Assembly: GCF_009733595.1 (NCBI RefSeq)
Contig: NZ_WOFH01000018.1
Span: 1 to 64,000 of the forward strand
DNA: 64,000 bases
DNA from: Actinomadura litoris
Lineage (GTDB): Bacteria > Actinomycetota > Actinomycetes > Streptosporangiales > Streptosporangiaceae
Reading direction: 5' to 3'
Below the pieces are notes generated by a model. It saw only the letters and a program-made list of their open reading frames with translations. It searched no databases and was not told the DNA's origin. Shown piece after piece: positions 17,919 to 26,580 of the stretch. A program made the position numbers and the translations under genes. The first letter of the stretch is position 1; the number at the start of each line of letters is the position of its first letter.

Positions 17919-19767
17919 CGGCTGGACCCCGCCCGTGACCGGGACGCGGGACGACCCGCACGCGCAGGCCCGCGCGGCCCGGGGGCTGCCCCTGCTCGTC
18001 CACTCGATGTCGGTGTTCCGGGAGCTGTTCGAGGCGATCGCGCGGTGCCGGAGGATCGGCACGGTGGTCGAGGTGGGCGTGGAGTCCGGGCAGGTCAGCT
18101 CCCTGTACGCCGACCTCGGCGCCGACGTCCACTGCGTCGAGCCCAGCCCCGACGCGCAGATGCGCGCCGTCGTCGCGGCCGACCCCCGGCTGCACCTCGT
18201 CGAGGAGGCGTCCCCGGGGGCGCTGGCCGGTCTGCCCGCCGCCGACCTCTACGTGCTGGACGGCGACCACAACTACGCGGTCGTCCGCGCCGAGCTGGCC
18301 TGGATCATGGAGCACGCCCCCGACGCGGTCGTCGTCCTGCACGACGTGCTGTGGCCCTGCGGGCGCCGCGACACCTACTACCAGCCGTCCCCGCTGCCGC
18401 CCGGCGACCTCCACCCCGACACCCCGGACGGCCCGACCGTCTGGCACGACGACCCCACCCCCGCCGGGTTCGTCGGCGGCGGCGCGTACACGGTCGCGCG
18501 GCACGCGGGCGGCGAGCGCAACGGCGTCCTCACCGCCGTCGAGGACGCCGTGCGGGAGGCGGACGGCTGGCGGTTCGAGGTCGTCCCGGCCGTGTTCGGC
18601 TTCGGCGTCCTCGTCCGGGACGGCGCGCCCGGCGCGGCGGAGGTCGTCGAGGCGCTGCGGCCCTACACCTCCTCGGGCCTGCTCGCGACCCTGGAGAACA
18701 ACCGGATCGCGCTGTACACGCGCGTCCTCCAGTTGCAGTACGAGGCGAAGGCGCGGATCGCGGACGCGAACCGGCTCACGGAGACGATCACAGCGCAGCG
18801 GCAGGAGATCGAGCGCCTGCGCGCCGGGGACCGCGACCCGGCCGGGCCCGACGACGGACCGGCGGGCGGGCCCGCGGCGGGCGGCTTCGTCGAGAGCGTC
18901 GCCATGCACGACGAGCGGTGGGGCGGCTTCCTCGCCCCCGACGGCGACCTCGCCGCCGCCGCTGACCCGCACGACCTGCTCGGCATCCCGATCCTCGGCG
19001 GCCACCGCGCCGACCTCGGCGCCTTCGCCGGGCGCAACGCCGTGTTCGACCGCATCGCCGCCCGCGCGGCGGGCGTGGACCTCGCCTACGAGGACCAGTG
19101 CAGCGCCCAGCACTACTTCGACGTGTTCGGCTGCGTCGAGCGCGAGCACCGCTCGGTCACCCGGCTCGTGGACGTCGGCGTGTTCATGGGCGGGTCCGCG
19201 GCCGTCCTCGCGGGCTGCGTCGAGCCGATGGGCCTGGAACTCGACCTCGTCGACGTCAACCCGGGCTTCCTCCAGTTCGCCTACGAGCGGGTGCGGCGCG
19301 TCTTCCCCGGCGCGATGCCGCGCGTCCGCATGTTCCTCGGCGACCTGCCCACCTACGTGCGGAACGTCCTGCTCGCCGAGGAGGGGACGCGCGCGCTCGT
19401 CCACCACGACGGCGCCCACGACTTCGACCAGGTCGTCAAGGACCTCAGCGCGCTGTACTTCGCCCGCGACCGGGTGCACGGCGTCGTGGTCCAGAACACC
19501 CACCTGCGCGGCGCCATCGAGCACTGCAACTTCGTGGACGCCGCCGTCCACGCGATGTTCGGCGTGGACGTGAAGTACCACCCGCTCGGCGCCCGCTACC
19601 CCGCCGACGCCCCGGTGACGCACCCGAACCGGTGGAACGGCAACTACTTCCTCGCCGATACGCCGGAGGGCATGTACGTCCCCTTCGACGGGGCGGACTG
19701 GAAGTACCCCCACCCGACGATGGAGCTGGACGCGTTCATGCCGGTGAAGGCGCCCCGGGCGGGCTGA
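17908..19767 (+). CDS. Fusion of two class I methyltransferase-like domains
   Basis: The 619-residue product has an N-terminal SAM-dependent methyltransferase domain of the Methyltransf_24 type (VVEVGVESGQVSSLYADLG, then VHCVEPS and LYVLDGDHNY). A predicted coiled coil (~265-305) leads to a second Rossmann-like domain (LVDVGVFMGGSAAVLAG, ELDLVDVN, ALVHHDGAH) resembling cephalosporin-hydroxylase/FkbM-like sugar methyltransferases. The gene overlaps the HAD gene by 11 bp, so it belongs to the glycan run. A role in methylating the Galf polymer is an inference from position. GC content and codon use match the neighbours. Confidence 0.75.
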   Translation: MAHDGWTPPVTGTRDDPHAQARAARGLPLLVHSMSVFRELFEAIARCRRIGTVVEVGVESGQVSSLYADLGADVHCVEPSPDAQMRAVVAADPRLHLVEEASPGALAGLPAADLYVLDGDHNYAVVRAELAWIMEHAPDAVVVLHDVLWPCGRRDTYYQPSPLPPGDLHPDTPDGPTVWHDDPTPAGFVGGGAYTVARHAGGERNGVLTAVEDAVREADGWRFEVVPAVFGFGVLVRDGAPGAAEVVEALRPYTSSGLLATLENNRIALYTRVLQLQYEAKARIADANRLTETITAQRQEIERLRAGDRDPAGPDDGPAGGPAAGGFVESVAMHDERWGGFLAPDGDLAAAADPHDLLGIPILGGHRADLGAFAGRNAVFDRIAARAAGVDLAYEDQCSAQHYFDVFGCVEREHRSVTRLVDVGVFMGGSAAVLAGCVEPMGLELDLVDVNPGFLQFAYERVRRVFPGAMPRVRMFLGDLPTYVRNVLLAEEGTRALVHHDGAHDFDQVVKDLSALYFARDRVHGVVVQNTHLRGAIEHCNFVDAAVHAMFGVDVKYHPLGARYPADAPVTHPNRWNGNYFLADTPEGMYVPFDGADWKYPHPTMELDAFMPVKAPRAG

Positions 19768-19808
19768 CCTCCCCGGCGGGGCCCTCGCACCGGTCCATGC
19801 CAGTTCGC

Positions 19809-19828
19809 GGTGGCCGGATCCGGCCACC
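19809..19828. terminator. Perfect 20-bp palindrome after the glycan operon
   Basis: GGTGGCCG, loop GATC, CGGCCACC forms an 8-bp hairpin 42 bp downstream of the last glycan gene. It lacks a T-tract, so it is either a weak intrinsic terminator or a protein site. The rest of 19768-20027 shows no coding signal; a short AT-richer stretch (19930-19975) may hold the promoter of the next unit. Confidence 0.4.
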
Positions 19829-20027
19829 CTCCGGACCGGGCGCGCCCGATGTTTCCCGCAGGTTGACGTGGTGACCGAATTGCAGGCGCAAGTCGGTCAT
19901 CATGGGTCCTGTTCCTCGAACGACACGCGGAAACCCGGCAATCTCTTTACTGTGTGTGGTGTAAGAAACCAACCCGACCACCCCCAGGCGTTCCTCCTCA
20001 TCCCGCAACTCCCAGGGGTCTCTCGAC

Positions 20028-22133
20028 GTGACTGACATGGCGAGCGGGTCCGCGACGGCGCGGCTCACCCAAGGCGACCGCGTCCACGTGGGCTGGCGCT
20101 ATGCGCAGGCGCACCCGGACCCCGGGCCGCCGCCCGGCCTGCCCGAGCGCACCCGGCCCGGTCCGGTGCCCTCGACCGCCCGGCGCCCGGCCGAGCACAT
20201 GGCCGCCCGCCCGCTGCGGACGGCCGCCGGCGGCGCGATCGCCGGGGCCGCGCTGTTCCTCGCCTGCGGGATCGCGGGCTTCCTGCCCTGGCCCTTCGCC
20301 GGGGTCGCGCTGCTGGCCTGCGCGGTCGTCCTCGGGATCACCGGCGGTCCGCTCTGGCGGGACGAGCGGGCCGTCCGCGAGCGCCTGGCCGCCGAACGGG
20401 AACGTGACGAACGCGAGCGCGCCGCCCGCGACCGCGAGCGCGCCGAGGCCGAGCGCGCCTACGGCGAGGCCAGGACGGAGTGGGAGCGCCGCCACGCCGC
20501 CTACGAGAGCCAGCGCGAGTGGTACCCCGTCGCCGTCCCGCCCGGCGTCGACCGGGTCGACGTCGTCGGCGGCACGCTCGCGGGCTGGTCCGCCGCCGTC
20601 ACCACGATGGGCGCCGCGCGGCTGGCCGTCGGCGCCCGGCTCACCGTCATCGACCTGTCCGAGGGCGCGGTCGCGCACGACCTGCTGCGGCTCGCCGCCG
20701 ACCGGGGCGACGACCCGCTCGTCTGGGTGCTGCCCGCCGACCTGCCCCGGCTGGACGTGACGCGCGGCCTGCGCCCCGAGGCGCTCGCCGACGTCCTGTC
20801 GCTGGTGGTCTCGGCGGGGGAGGAGCAGGACGGCACCCGCGACCTCTCCTTCGACAACTCCATCCTGGAGCGGCTCATCGAGGTGCTCGGCCCCGGCGCG
20901 GGCATCCCGCGCATCACCGCCGCGCTGCGCGTCCTCGCCCAGGTCGGCGACCCCCGCGACGACCTGCGCCGGGGCCTGCTCACCGACGAGCAGCTGCACC
21001 GCATCGCCACCCTGTTCGGCCGCGACGCCACCGACCGCATCGTGATCCGCCGCGCCTGGGCCCTGGAGGCGCAGCTCCGCAAGCTGGAGCGGCTCGCGAC
21101 CGAGCGGGTGGCGCTGCCGCCGTCCCGGCTGCACGTCGTGTCCATGGACCGCCGCGCCGGGGTGCTCACCAACCGGATCCTCGGCACCTACGTCACGACC
21201 GCGCTGACGCACCGCGTCCGCGAGGCGCCGCCCGGCGGGCGCTGGGACCACACGCTGTTCCTGTGCGGGGCCGAGAAGCTGCGCGGCGACGTCCTGGACC
21301 GGCTCATCGACGCCTGCGAGGCCACCGGCACCGGGCTCGTCCTGATGTACCGTTCCATCCCGGCGCACGTCCGCGAGCGGCTCGGGCGGCGCGGCCACGC
21401 CGCCGTCGGGTTCATGCGGCTCGGCAACCCCGAGGACGCCCGCGTCGCCGCCGAGCACATCGGCGCCGACCAGCCGCTGCTCGTCGCCGAGATCACCGAC
21501 TCCGCCGGGGAGACCCTGTTCGACTTCGCGGGCGAGAGCTACGCCAGCACCGTCGCCTACGCGCGGCCGAGCGGCGACGGCCTCACCGACCCCGCCTGGT
21601 CGCCGCTGCCCGCCCCGGCCGCCGACGACACCGCGCTCGTCGAGGGCATCAGCTCCGCCACCGCCTGGGGCCGCACGGTCTCGCCGCGCCGTGCCGACGA
21701 ACGGCGCGCCGCCAAGCAGCGCTTCCGCGAGCTGCTCGCCGAGCCCCTGCAACTCCAGGAGCTGCCGCCGACCGCGATGGTGTTCACCCACGCCGGCGCC
21801 ACCGGCCGCCGCATCATGCTGGTGGACGCCAACCCCGGCATCATCACGCTCCCCACCGCGCACTCGATGGAGTTCGAGGAGTACGTCCGCGAGGTGCGCG
21901 CCCAGGCCCAGGCGCCGCCCGCGCCGGAGCTCCCCGGCGCCGAGCCGCCCGCCGGGAGGCCCGCCGTCCCGCCCGAGCCGGAGGCGGCGGAGCAGGAGCC
22001 CGCCGCGCCGTCCCGGCCCGCCTCGGGGCCGCGGCCGCGGCACGCGCTCCCCCGGGGCGCGAACGGGCGCGGGCCCCGGATCGTCCCGCCCCTCAAACGG
22101 GCCGGCCGCCACAAGGCCGATCCGCCGTCCTGA
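20028..22133 (+). CDS. Membrane-bound HerA/VirD4-like pseudo-ATPase (candidate)
   Basis: Not a named family that I recognise. Two transmembrane helices (~65-84 and ~88-105) are followed by a highly charged coiled coil (~112-162, rich in ERERDERERAARDR) and a Rossmann/P-loop-like domain. Its features line up with the intact ATPase encoded next: GGTLAGWS (181-188) where Walker A should be, TVIDLSEG after it, LFLCGAEKL (Cys413) where Walker B should be, and GLVLMYRS (~436) after that. The essential Lys and acidic residues are missing, so ATP hydrolysis is unlikely. The tail is Pro/Ala-rich and basic. GTG 20028 is the annotated start; ATG 20037 is possible. The next gene begins 49 bp later, so the two are likely one operon. 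Confidence 0.65.
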   Translation: MTDMASGSATARLTQGDRVHVGWRYAQAHPDPGPPPGLPERTRPGPVPSTARRPAEHMAARPLRTAAGGAIAGAALFLACGIAGFLPWPFAGVALLACAVVLGITGGPLWRDERAVRERLAAERERDERERAARDRERAEAERAYGEARTEWERRHAAYESQREWYPVAVPPGVDRVDVVGGTLAGWSAAVTTMGAARLAVGARLTVIDLSEGAVAHDLLRLAADRGDDPLVWVLPADLPRLDVTRGLRPEALADVLSLVVSAGEEQDGTRDLSFDNSILERLIEVLGPGAGIPRITAALRVLAQVGDPRDDLRRGLLTDEQLHRIATLFGRDATDRIVIRRAWALEAQLRKLERLATERVALPPSRLHVVSMDRRAGVLTNRILGTYVTTALTHRVREAPPGGRWDHTLFLCGAEKLRGDVLDRLIDACEATGTGLVLMYRSIPAHVRERLGRRGHAAVGFMRLGNPEDARVAAEHIGADQPLLVAEITDSAGETLFDFAGESYASTVAYARPSGDGLTDPAWSPLPAPAADDTALVEGISSATAWGRTVSPRRADERRAAKQRFRELLAEPLQLQELPPTAMVFTHAGATGRRIMLVDANPGIITLPTAHSMEFEEYVREVRAQAQAPPAPELPGAEPPAGRPAVPPEPEAAEQEPAAPSRPASGPRPRHALPRGANGRGPRIVPPLKRAGRHKADPPS

Positions 22134-22182
22134 CCGCCCGCGTCTGGCGCGTCGGCGGAGGGAGCGCAAGGATGCTGGGGTG

Positions 22183-25100
22183 ATGTCAGGCATGCCGCCC
22201 AGGCGGCCCGGGGGGACGCCGGGCGTACCTGGAACGCCGGGGACGCCCGGGACACCGCCTCCCGGAATGTGGGGCGCCGAACCCCGCTCGTCCGCCGTGC
22301 GCGATCCGGGCGCCGGGCGGGCGGCGGCGCCGGAGCCGTTCGCGCTCCCCGGCCCCTGGTACCGCATCCAGGCGATCCCCGCGCCGGAGCGGCACGCCTC
22401 CGCCGAGTCGGACTTCGTCAGCGTGCTCCCCGCCGCGCTGTCGGCGGCGCGGCGCGGCACCCCGTTCGTGGTCGGCTGGCTGTCGGCGGGCGGCGGCGCG
22501 CCGCTGGAGCTGATCACCAACGCGGGCCCGATCGGCGCCGTCCCGGTCGAGGGCGGCGAGGCGCGGGGGCTGCTGTTCCCGAGCGGCGCCCGCGGCGTCC
22601 CGGTCGGCGACGGCTGGCTGCGGCAGGCCGAGCGGATGGCCTGGACGCGCTGCCCCGGACGCCTCGCCCCGCAGGCGGGCGCCGCCCCGGCCGCCGCGCC
22701 GCTCGGCCCCGGCCTGTTCGAGTCGACGCTCGTCACGCTGATGGAGCGGCCGTTCGGCTGGTTCCTGGTCGCCGACCCGTGCGACGAGCGGCTGATCGAC
22801 ACCGAGATGCGCGAGCTGCACCACGAGCTGCGGATGCTCCGCCGGGGCGAGGACGAGCAGGCCAGGCTCGCCGTCGCCCGCGCCGACCGGCGGCTCGCCG
22901 AGCTGGACGCGTTCCGCGAGGCCGGGCTCTGGCAGGTGCGGGTCGTCGCGGGCGCCGCCGACCAGAACGAGCTGGGCCAGATCGCGCCCGTGCTCGTCGG
23001 GTCGATGGAGCTCGGCCACCACCCCTACCGGCTCAGGTCCGGGCACGGCAGCGGGCCGTTCAGCGAGACGCTGCGCCCCGCCGCCGAGCCCGCCGCCCCG
23101 GCGCGCGCGATGGCCGAGTCCGAGCAGCGGTTCCCGTTCGTCGCGACCGCCGGGGCGCTCGCCGCGCTCGCGGGCCTGCCGCGCCGCGAGGTGCCGGGGC
23201 TGCGCGTCCTGGACGCCGGGTACTTCGACGTCACCTCCGAGACCGACGGGCACGCGGCGCCGCCGACCGAGCCCGCCGCGCGGATCGAGCTGGGCGCCAT
23301 CCTGGACGGCCAGGACCGGCACGTCGGCCGGTTCACCGTCCCGAGGTCCACGATCAACCGGCACGTGTTCGTCACGGGCGCGACCGGCGCGGGCAAGTCG
23401 CAGACCGTCCGGCACCTGCTGGAGCAGCTCACCCGCGCGGGCATCCCGTGGCTCGCGATCGAGCCCGCCAAGTCGGAGTACGCGGCGATGGCCGGGCGCA
23501 TCGAGGACCTCGGCGGGCAGGTCACGGTCGTCAACCCCTCCGACCCGGCGGCGGTGCCGCTGTCGGTCAACCCGCTCGCGCCCGAGCCCGGCTACCCGGT
23601 GCAGGCGCACATCGACATGGTCCGCGCGCTGTTCCAGGCCGCCTTCGACGCCGAGGAGCCGTTCCCGCAGATCATGGCGCAGGCCCTCCAGCGCGTCTAC
23701 GAGACCAACGGCTGGGACGTGGTGACCGGCGCGGGCGTCCCCGGGTCGCTGATCGAGCCCGCCGTCCCGACGCTGGAGCAGCTCCAGAACGCCGCGCTCC
23801 AGGTCATCTCCGACGTCGGGTACGGGCGGGAGCTGATGGCCGACGTCCAGGGCTTCGTGGACGTGCGGCTCCGCTCCCTGCGCATCGGCTCGGCCGGGCG
23901 CTTCTTCGAGGGCGGCCACCCCGCCGACATCGGCGGCATGCTCCGCGACAACATCGTCCTCGCCATCGAGGACGTCGCCAACGACGAGGACAAGGCGTTC
24001 CTCATGGGCACGCTCATCATCCGCATCGTCGAGCACCTGCGGATGCGCGAGCGGCGCCGCGACCGGGCGGGCTCGGCCGGGCCCGCGCTCCGGCACGTCA
24101 TCGTGATCGAGGAGGCGCACCGGCTGCTGCGCAACCGCGGCCCCGAGCGCACCAGCTCGCACGCCGTGGAGCTGTTCGCCGGGATGCTCGCCGAGATCCG
24201 CGCCTACGGCGAGGGCATCATCGTCGCCGAGCAGATCCCGACCAAGCTCGTCCCCGACGTCATCAAGAACACGGCGCTGAAGGTCGTGCACCGGCTGCCC
24301 GCCCACGACGACCGGCACCAGGTCGGCGCCGCGATGAACCTCGACGAGGACCAGTCCCGCGAGGTCGTGTCGCTGCGCCCCGGCGTCGCCGCCGTGTTCG
24401 CCGACGGCATGGACCGGCCGCTGCGCGTCCGCGTCCCGCTCGGGGAGGGGCGCGAGGCCGAGCTGCCGGGGCCGCCGCCCCCGGTCGACGGCCGCCGCTC
24501 GGCCGCCTGCGGCTGCGAGTGCCGCTCCGGGCGGGCCTGCACGCTCTACGAGCTGCGGGAGGCCGACCTCGTCGCGGGCCACCCCGACCGGGGCTGGCTG
24601 CGGCTGTGGGCCGACACGCTCGTGCTCGCGCACGTGGTGAACCGGCCGCTGCCCGCCGTCCCGCCCGACCTGCTGCGCGGCTGGTCGCGGCTGCGGCCGA
24701 GGCTGCGCGAGTGCGCGCTCGCGACCGTCCTGGAGCAGGCCGTGTCCCGCCGCTCCCGCGCGCTCCGCACCGCCTACCCGCCGGCGGACCTGACCGGCCG
24801 GGTCGCGGACGTGGCGCAGCGCGTCCTCGGCGGCGGCGCCACCGGCAGCGCGCCGGGCCCGGCGTTCGTCATCCCGCAGGTGCGGTGGCTGCACGAGCTC
24901 GACCGCCTGTTCCCGCACGACCGGCCCGTCCCCGACAAGCACGCGCCCGCGCCACCGCTGGACTACCAGCTCCCCGGCCTCAAGCAGCCCCCGGACGCCC
25001 GGCTCGGCCACCGGCTGCGGGCGCTGCGCCGCCACCCGCTGTCGATGGAGCTGGCGCGCAACCGCCCGCTCGCCCTCACCGCCCTGTACGGCGACGACGA

Positions 25101-25284
25101 CCACGCGGGCTTCTTCCGCGACCTGCCGGTCGTCGCGCTCGGCGTCGACGAGGACGAGCAGGTCGGGTACGTCGCCGCGACGATGCGCGTCGACTCCTGG
25201 CTGGAGCCCGTGCTGTGCTGGGCGGACCGCTTCATCGACCCCTTCGAGGACCCGGCGGCGGCGCTCCCGTTCCTCAGCGAGTGA
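22183..25284 (+). CDS. HerA/FtsK-type ATP-binding protein with N-terminal Gly/Pro arm and Cys cluster
   Basis: The 1033-residue product has a Pro/Gly-rich start (GTPGVPGTPGTPGTP), a beta-rich region to ~380, then a DUF87/HerA ATPase domain: Walker A GATGAGKS at 399-406, Walker B VIVIEEAH (638-646 region), and GIIVAEQIPTKLV around 678. It lacks transmembrane helices. A cluster Cys776-x-Cys778-x-Cys780...Cys786 could bind a metal. The C-terminal ~230 residues are unrecognised. HerA-type ATPases form hexameric translocases. The likely partner is the membrane pseudo-ATPase just upstream. ATG 22183 has AAGGA 10 nt upstream; GTG 22180 is also in frame. No HerA-associated nuclease is adjacent. Confidence 0.8.
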   Translation: MSGMPPRRPGGTPGVPGTPGTPGTPPPGMWGAEPRSSAVRDPGAGRAAAPEPFALPGPWYRIQAIPAPERHASAESDFVSVLPAALSAARRGTPFVVGWLSAGGGAPLELITNAGPIGAVPVEGGEARGLLFPSGARGVPVGDGWLRQAERMAWTRCPGRLAPQAGAAPAAAPLGPGLFESTLVTLMERPFGWFLVADPCDERLIDTEMRELHHELRMLRRGEDEQARLAVARADRRLAELDAFREAGLWQVRVVAGAADQNELGQIAPVLVGSMELGHHPYRLRSGHGSGPFSETLRPAAEPAAPARAMAESEQRFPFVATAGALAALAGLPRREVPGLRVLDAGYFDVTSETDGHAAPPTEPAARIELGAILDGQDRHVGRFTVPRSTINRHVFVTGATGAGKSQTVRHLLEQLTRAGIPWLAIEPAKSEYAAMAGRIEDLGGQVTVVNPSDPAAVPLSVNPLAPEPGYPVQAHIDMVRALFQAAFDAEEPFPQIMAQALQRVYETNGWDVVTGAGVPGSLIEPAVPTLEQLQNAALQVISDVGYGRELMADVQGFVDVRLRSLRIGSAGRFFEGGHPADIGGMLRDNIVLAIEDVANDEDKAFLMGTLIIRIVEHLRMRERRRDRAGSAGPALRHVIVIEEAHRLLRNRGPERTSSHAVELFAGMLAEIRAYGEGIIVAEQIPTKLVPDVIKNTALKVVHRLPAHDDRHQVGAAMNLDEDQSREVVSLRPGVAAVFADGMDRPLRVRVPLGEGREAELPGPPPPVDGRRSAACGCECRSGRACTLYELREADLVAGHPDRGWLRLWADTLVLAHVVNRPLPAVPPDLLRGWSRLRPRLRECALATVLEQAVSRRSRALRTAYPPADLTGRVADVAQRVLGGGATGSAPGPAFVIPQVRWLHELDRLFPHDRPVPDKHAPAPPLDYQLPGLKQPPDARLGHRLRALRRHPLSMELARNRPLALTALYGDDDHAGFFRDLPVVALGVDEDEQVGYVAATMRVDSWLEPVLCWADRFIDPFEDPAAALPFLSE

Positions 25285-25297
25285 GGCGCCGGGCCGG

Positions 25298-26479
25298 TCA
25301 GATCACCGACTCGCTGCGCGGGTCGAGGCCGACCTTCTCGGCGTTGGGCGTCCACAGCCGGATGAACTCGGTCTTGGCGTCGCTGGCCTGCTGGTTGATG
25401 CCCGCGACCTCGTCGTCGGACGGGCAGCCGGGCGCCGCGTCGAGGTAGCGCTGGTTGGACTCGACCGACGCCTCCAGCGCGCGGACCAGCGCCTCCTTCA
25501 TCGCCTCGCCCTCCAGGAGCGCGCCCACCTCCAGCGCCTTCGCCTTGCCGAGCTGCTCCTGCCGCTGGTCGCGGATGCGCTCCAGGCCCGCCGTGCCGCA
25601 GCCCGCCGCCACCACCGAGCCGAGGTCGGTGCGCGTGCCGGACATCTCCTTCAGCAGCCCGTCCACCTCCTCGGCCTCCGCGTCGAGGTCGCCCTCGGCG
25701 GCCGGGGGGCTGGTCGTCGCGTCGGGGGTGCCCGGGGTCTCGGGGGTGACGCCGGGGCTCTGCTGCGAGCCCGCGTTGGCCGCCGGGGGCGAGGACGAGC
25801 CGTCCGGCCACAGGACGATCGCGAGCGCGATCCCCGCCAGCAGCACGACGCCCGCCGCGATCAGCAGGTACGGCGCCTTGCTCCTCCTGGGCGGCGGCGG
25901 GGGCCGCCAGATCTGCGGCTCCGCCCACGGCTCGGGCGACGCCCAGGGCTCGGGCGACAGCGGGATCGACGTCTCCCCGGACGGCGGCATGTGCAACGTG
26001 TGGTCGGGCGGCCCGGACGCGCCCGGGGGACCCGGCGCGCCGGGGGGACCGGCCGGACCCTGCGGCCACGGGGCGGGCCCCTGCGCCTGCTCGCCCCAGA
26101 GCGGCGACGCCCACGGCGGCGCCATCGGCTCGTTCTCCCGCGGGGGGACGCCGCCCCACTCTCCCGGGGCCTGCTCGTCGTCCCTCGCGGTCGCATCATG
26201 CGCGAACGGGTTGCGCCGGCGCGGCTCGAACAGGTTGCCGTGCGGCGCCGGATCGCCCGGTACCGGGTCGCCCGCCGCCGGATCGCCCGGCGGGGGGCCG
26301 CCGGTCGGAGGCCCGCCGGGCGGGGGTCCGCCGGGCGGGGGCCCGCCGGTGGCGGCGTCGTAGGCCCCGCCGAAGGTCGCCGTCTCGTCGTCGCCGGACG
26401 CCTCGTCCAGCGGGGCGTTGCACCGGGTGCACCGGGGCAACGCCGCCGTGGTGTCGCTGCCACAGCCCGGACACCGCAT
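25298..26479 (-). CDS. Zinc-ribbon membrane protein with Pro/Gly repeat arm (paralogue 1)
   Basis: The 393-residue product starts with a zinc ribbon (Cys3, Cys6, Cys17, Cys20), then a long Pro/Gly/Ala-rich arm with PPPGG-type repeats, a single transmembrane helix (YLLIAAGVVLLAGIALAIVLW, ~205-226) and a mostly helical extracellular domain ending AKTEFIRLWTPNAEKVGL. The layout equals that of the next gene upstream. Function is unknown. It converges on the HerA-type gene, 13 bp from its stop. ATG 26479 follows AAGGGG at good spacing. Confidence 0.75.
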   Translation of the reverse strand: MRCPGCGSDTTAALPRCTRCNAPLDEASGDDETATFGGAYDAATGGPPPGGPPPGGPPTGGPPPGDPAAGDPVPGDPAPHGNLFEPRRRNPFAHDATARDDEQAPGEWGGVPPRENEPMAPPWASPLWGEQAQGPAPWPQGPAGPPGAPGPPGASGPPDHTLHMPPSGETSIPLSPEPWASPEPWAEPQIWRPPPPPRRSKAPYLLIAAGVVLLAGIALAIVLWPDGSSSPPAANAGSQQSPGVTPETPGTPDATTSPPAAEGDLDAEAEEVDGLLKEMSGTRTDLGSVVAAGCGTAGLERIRDQRQEQLGKAKALEVGALLEGEAMKEALVRALEASVESNQRYLDAAPGCPSDDEVAGINQQASDAKTEFIRLWTPNAEKVGLDPRSESVI

Positions 26480-26580
26480 ACCGACCCCTTAGCCGTCAGG
26501 TTCGCCGGTGGCCAAGATAACGCGCCGTCCCCGAGCGTGGACGCCCCGGCGCCAGTCGCAACGCGGTCGTGATCGGCGGA

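Noticed and set aside
15135..18062. 975-residue open frame antisense to the HAD gene
   Set aside because: Same compositional shadow; the plus strand shows HAD motifs and operon overlaps.
20028..25284. Anti-phage HerA defence island
   Set aside because: No NurA, SIR2, DUF4297 or other nuclease is beside the pair, and neighbours are cell-wall and membrane genes, so a defence call is not supported.
26281..26355. GGG-rich repeated DNA in the first zinc-ribbon gene
   Set aside because: It simply encodes the Pro/Gly repeats of the protein arm, so it needs no separate regulatory explanation.
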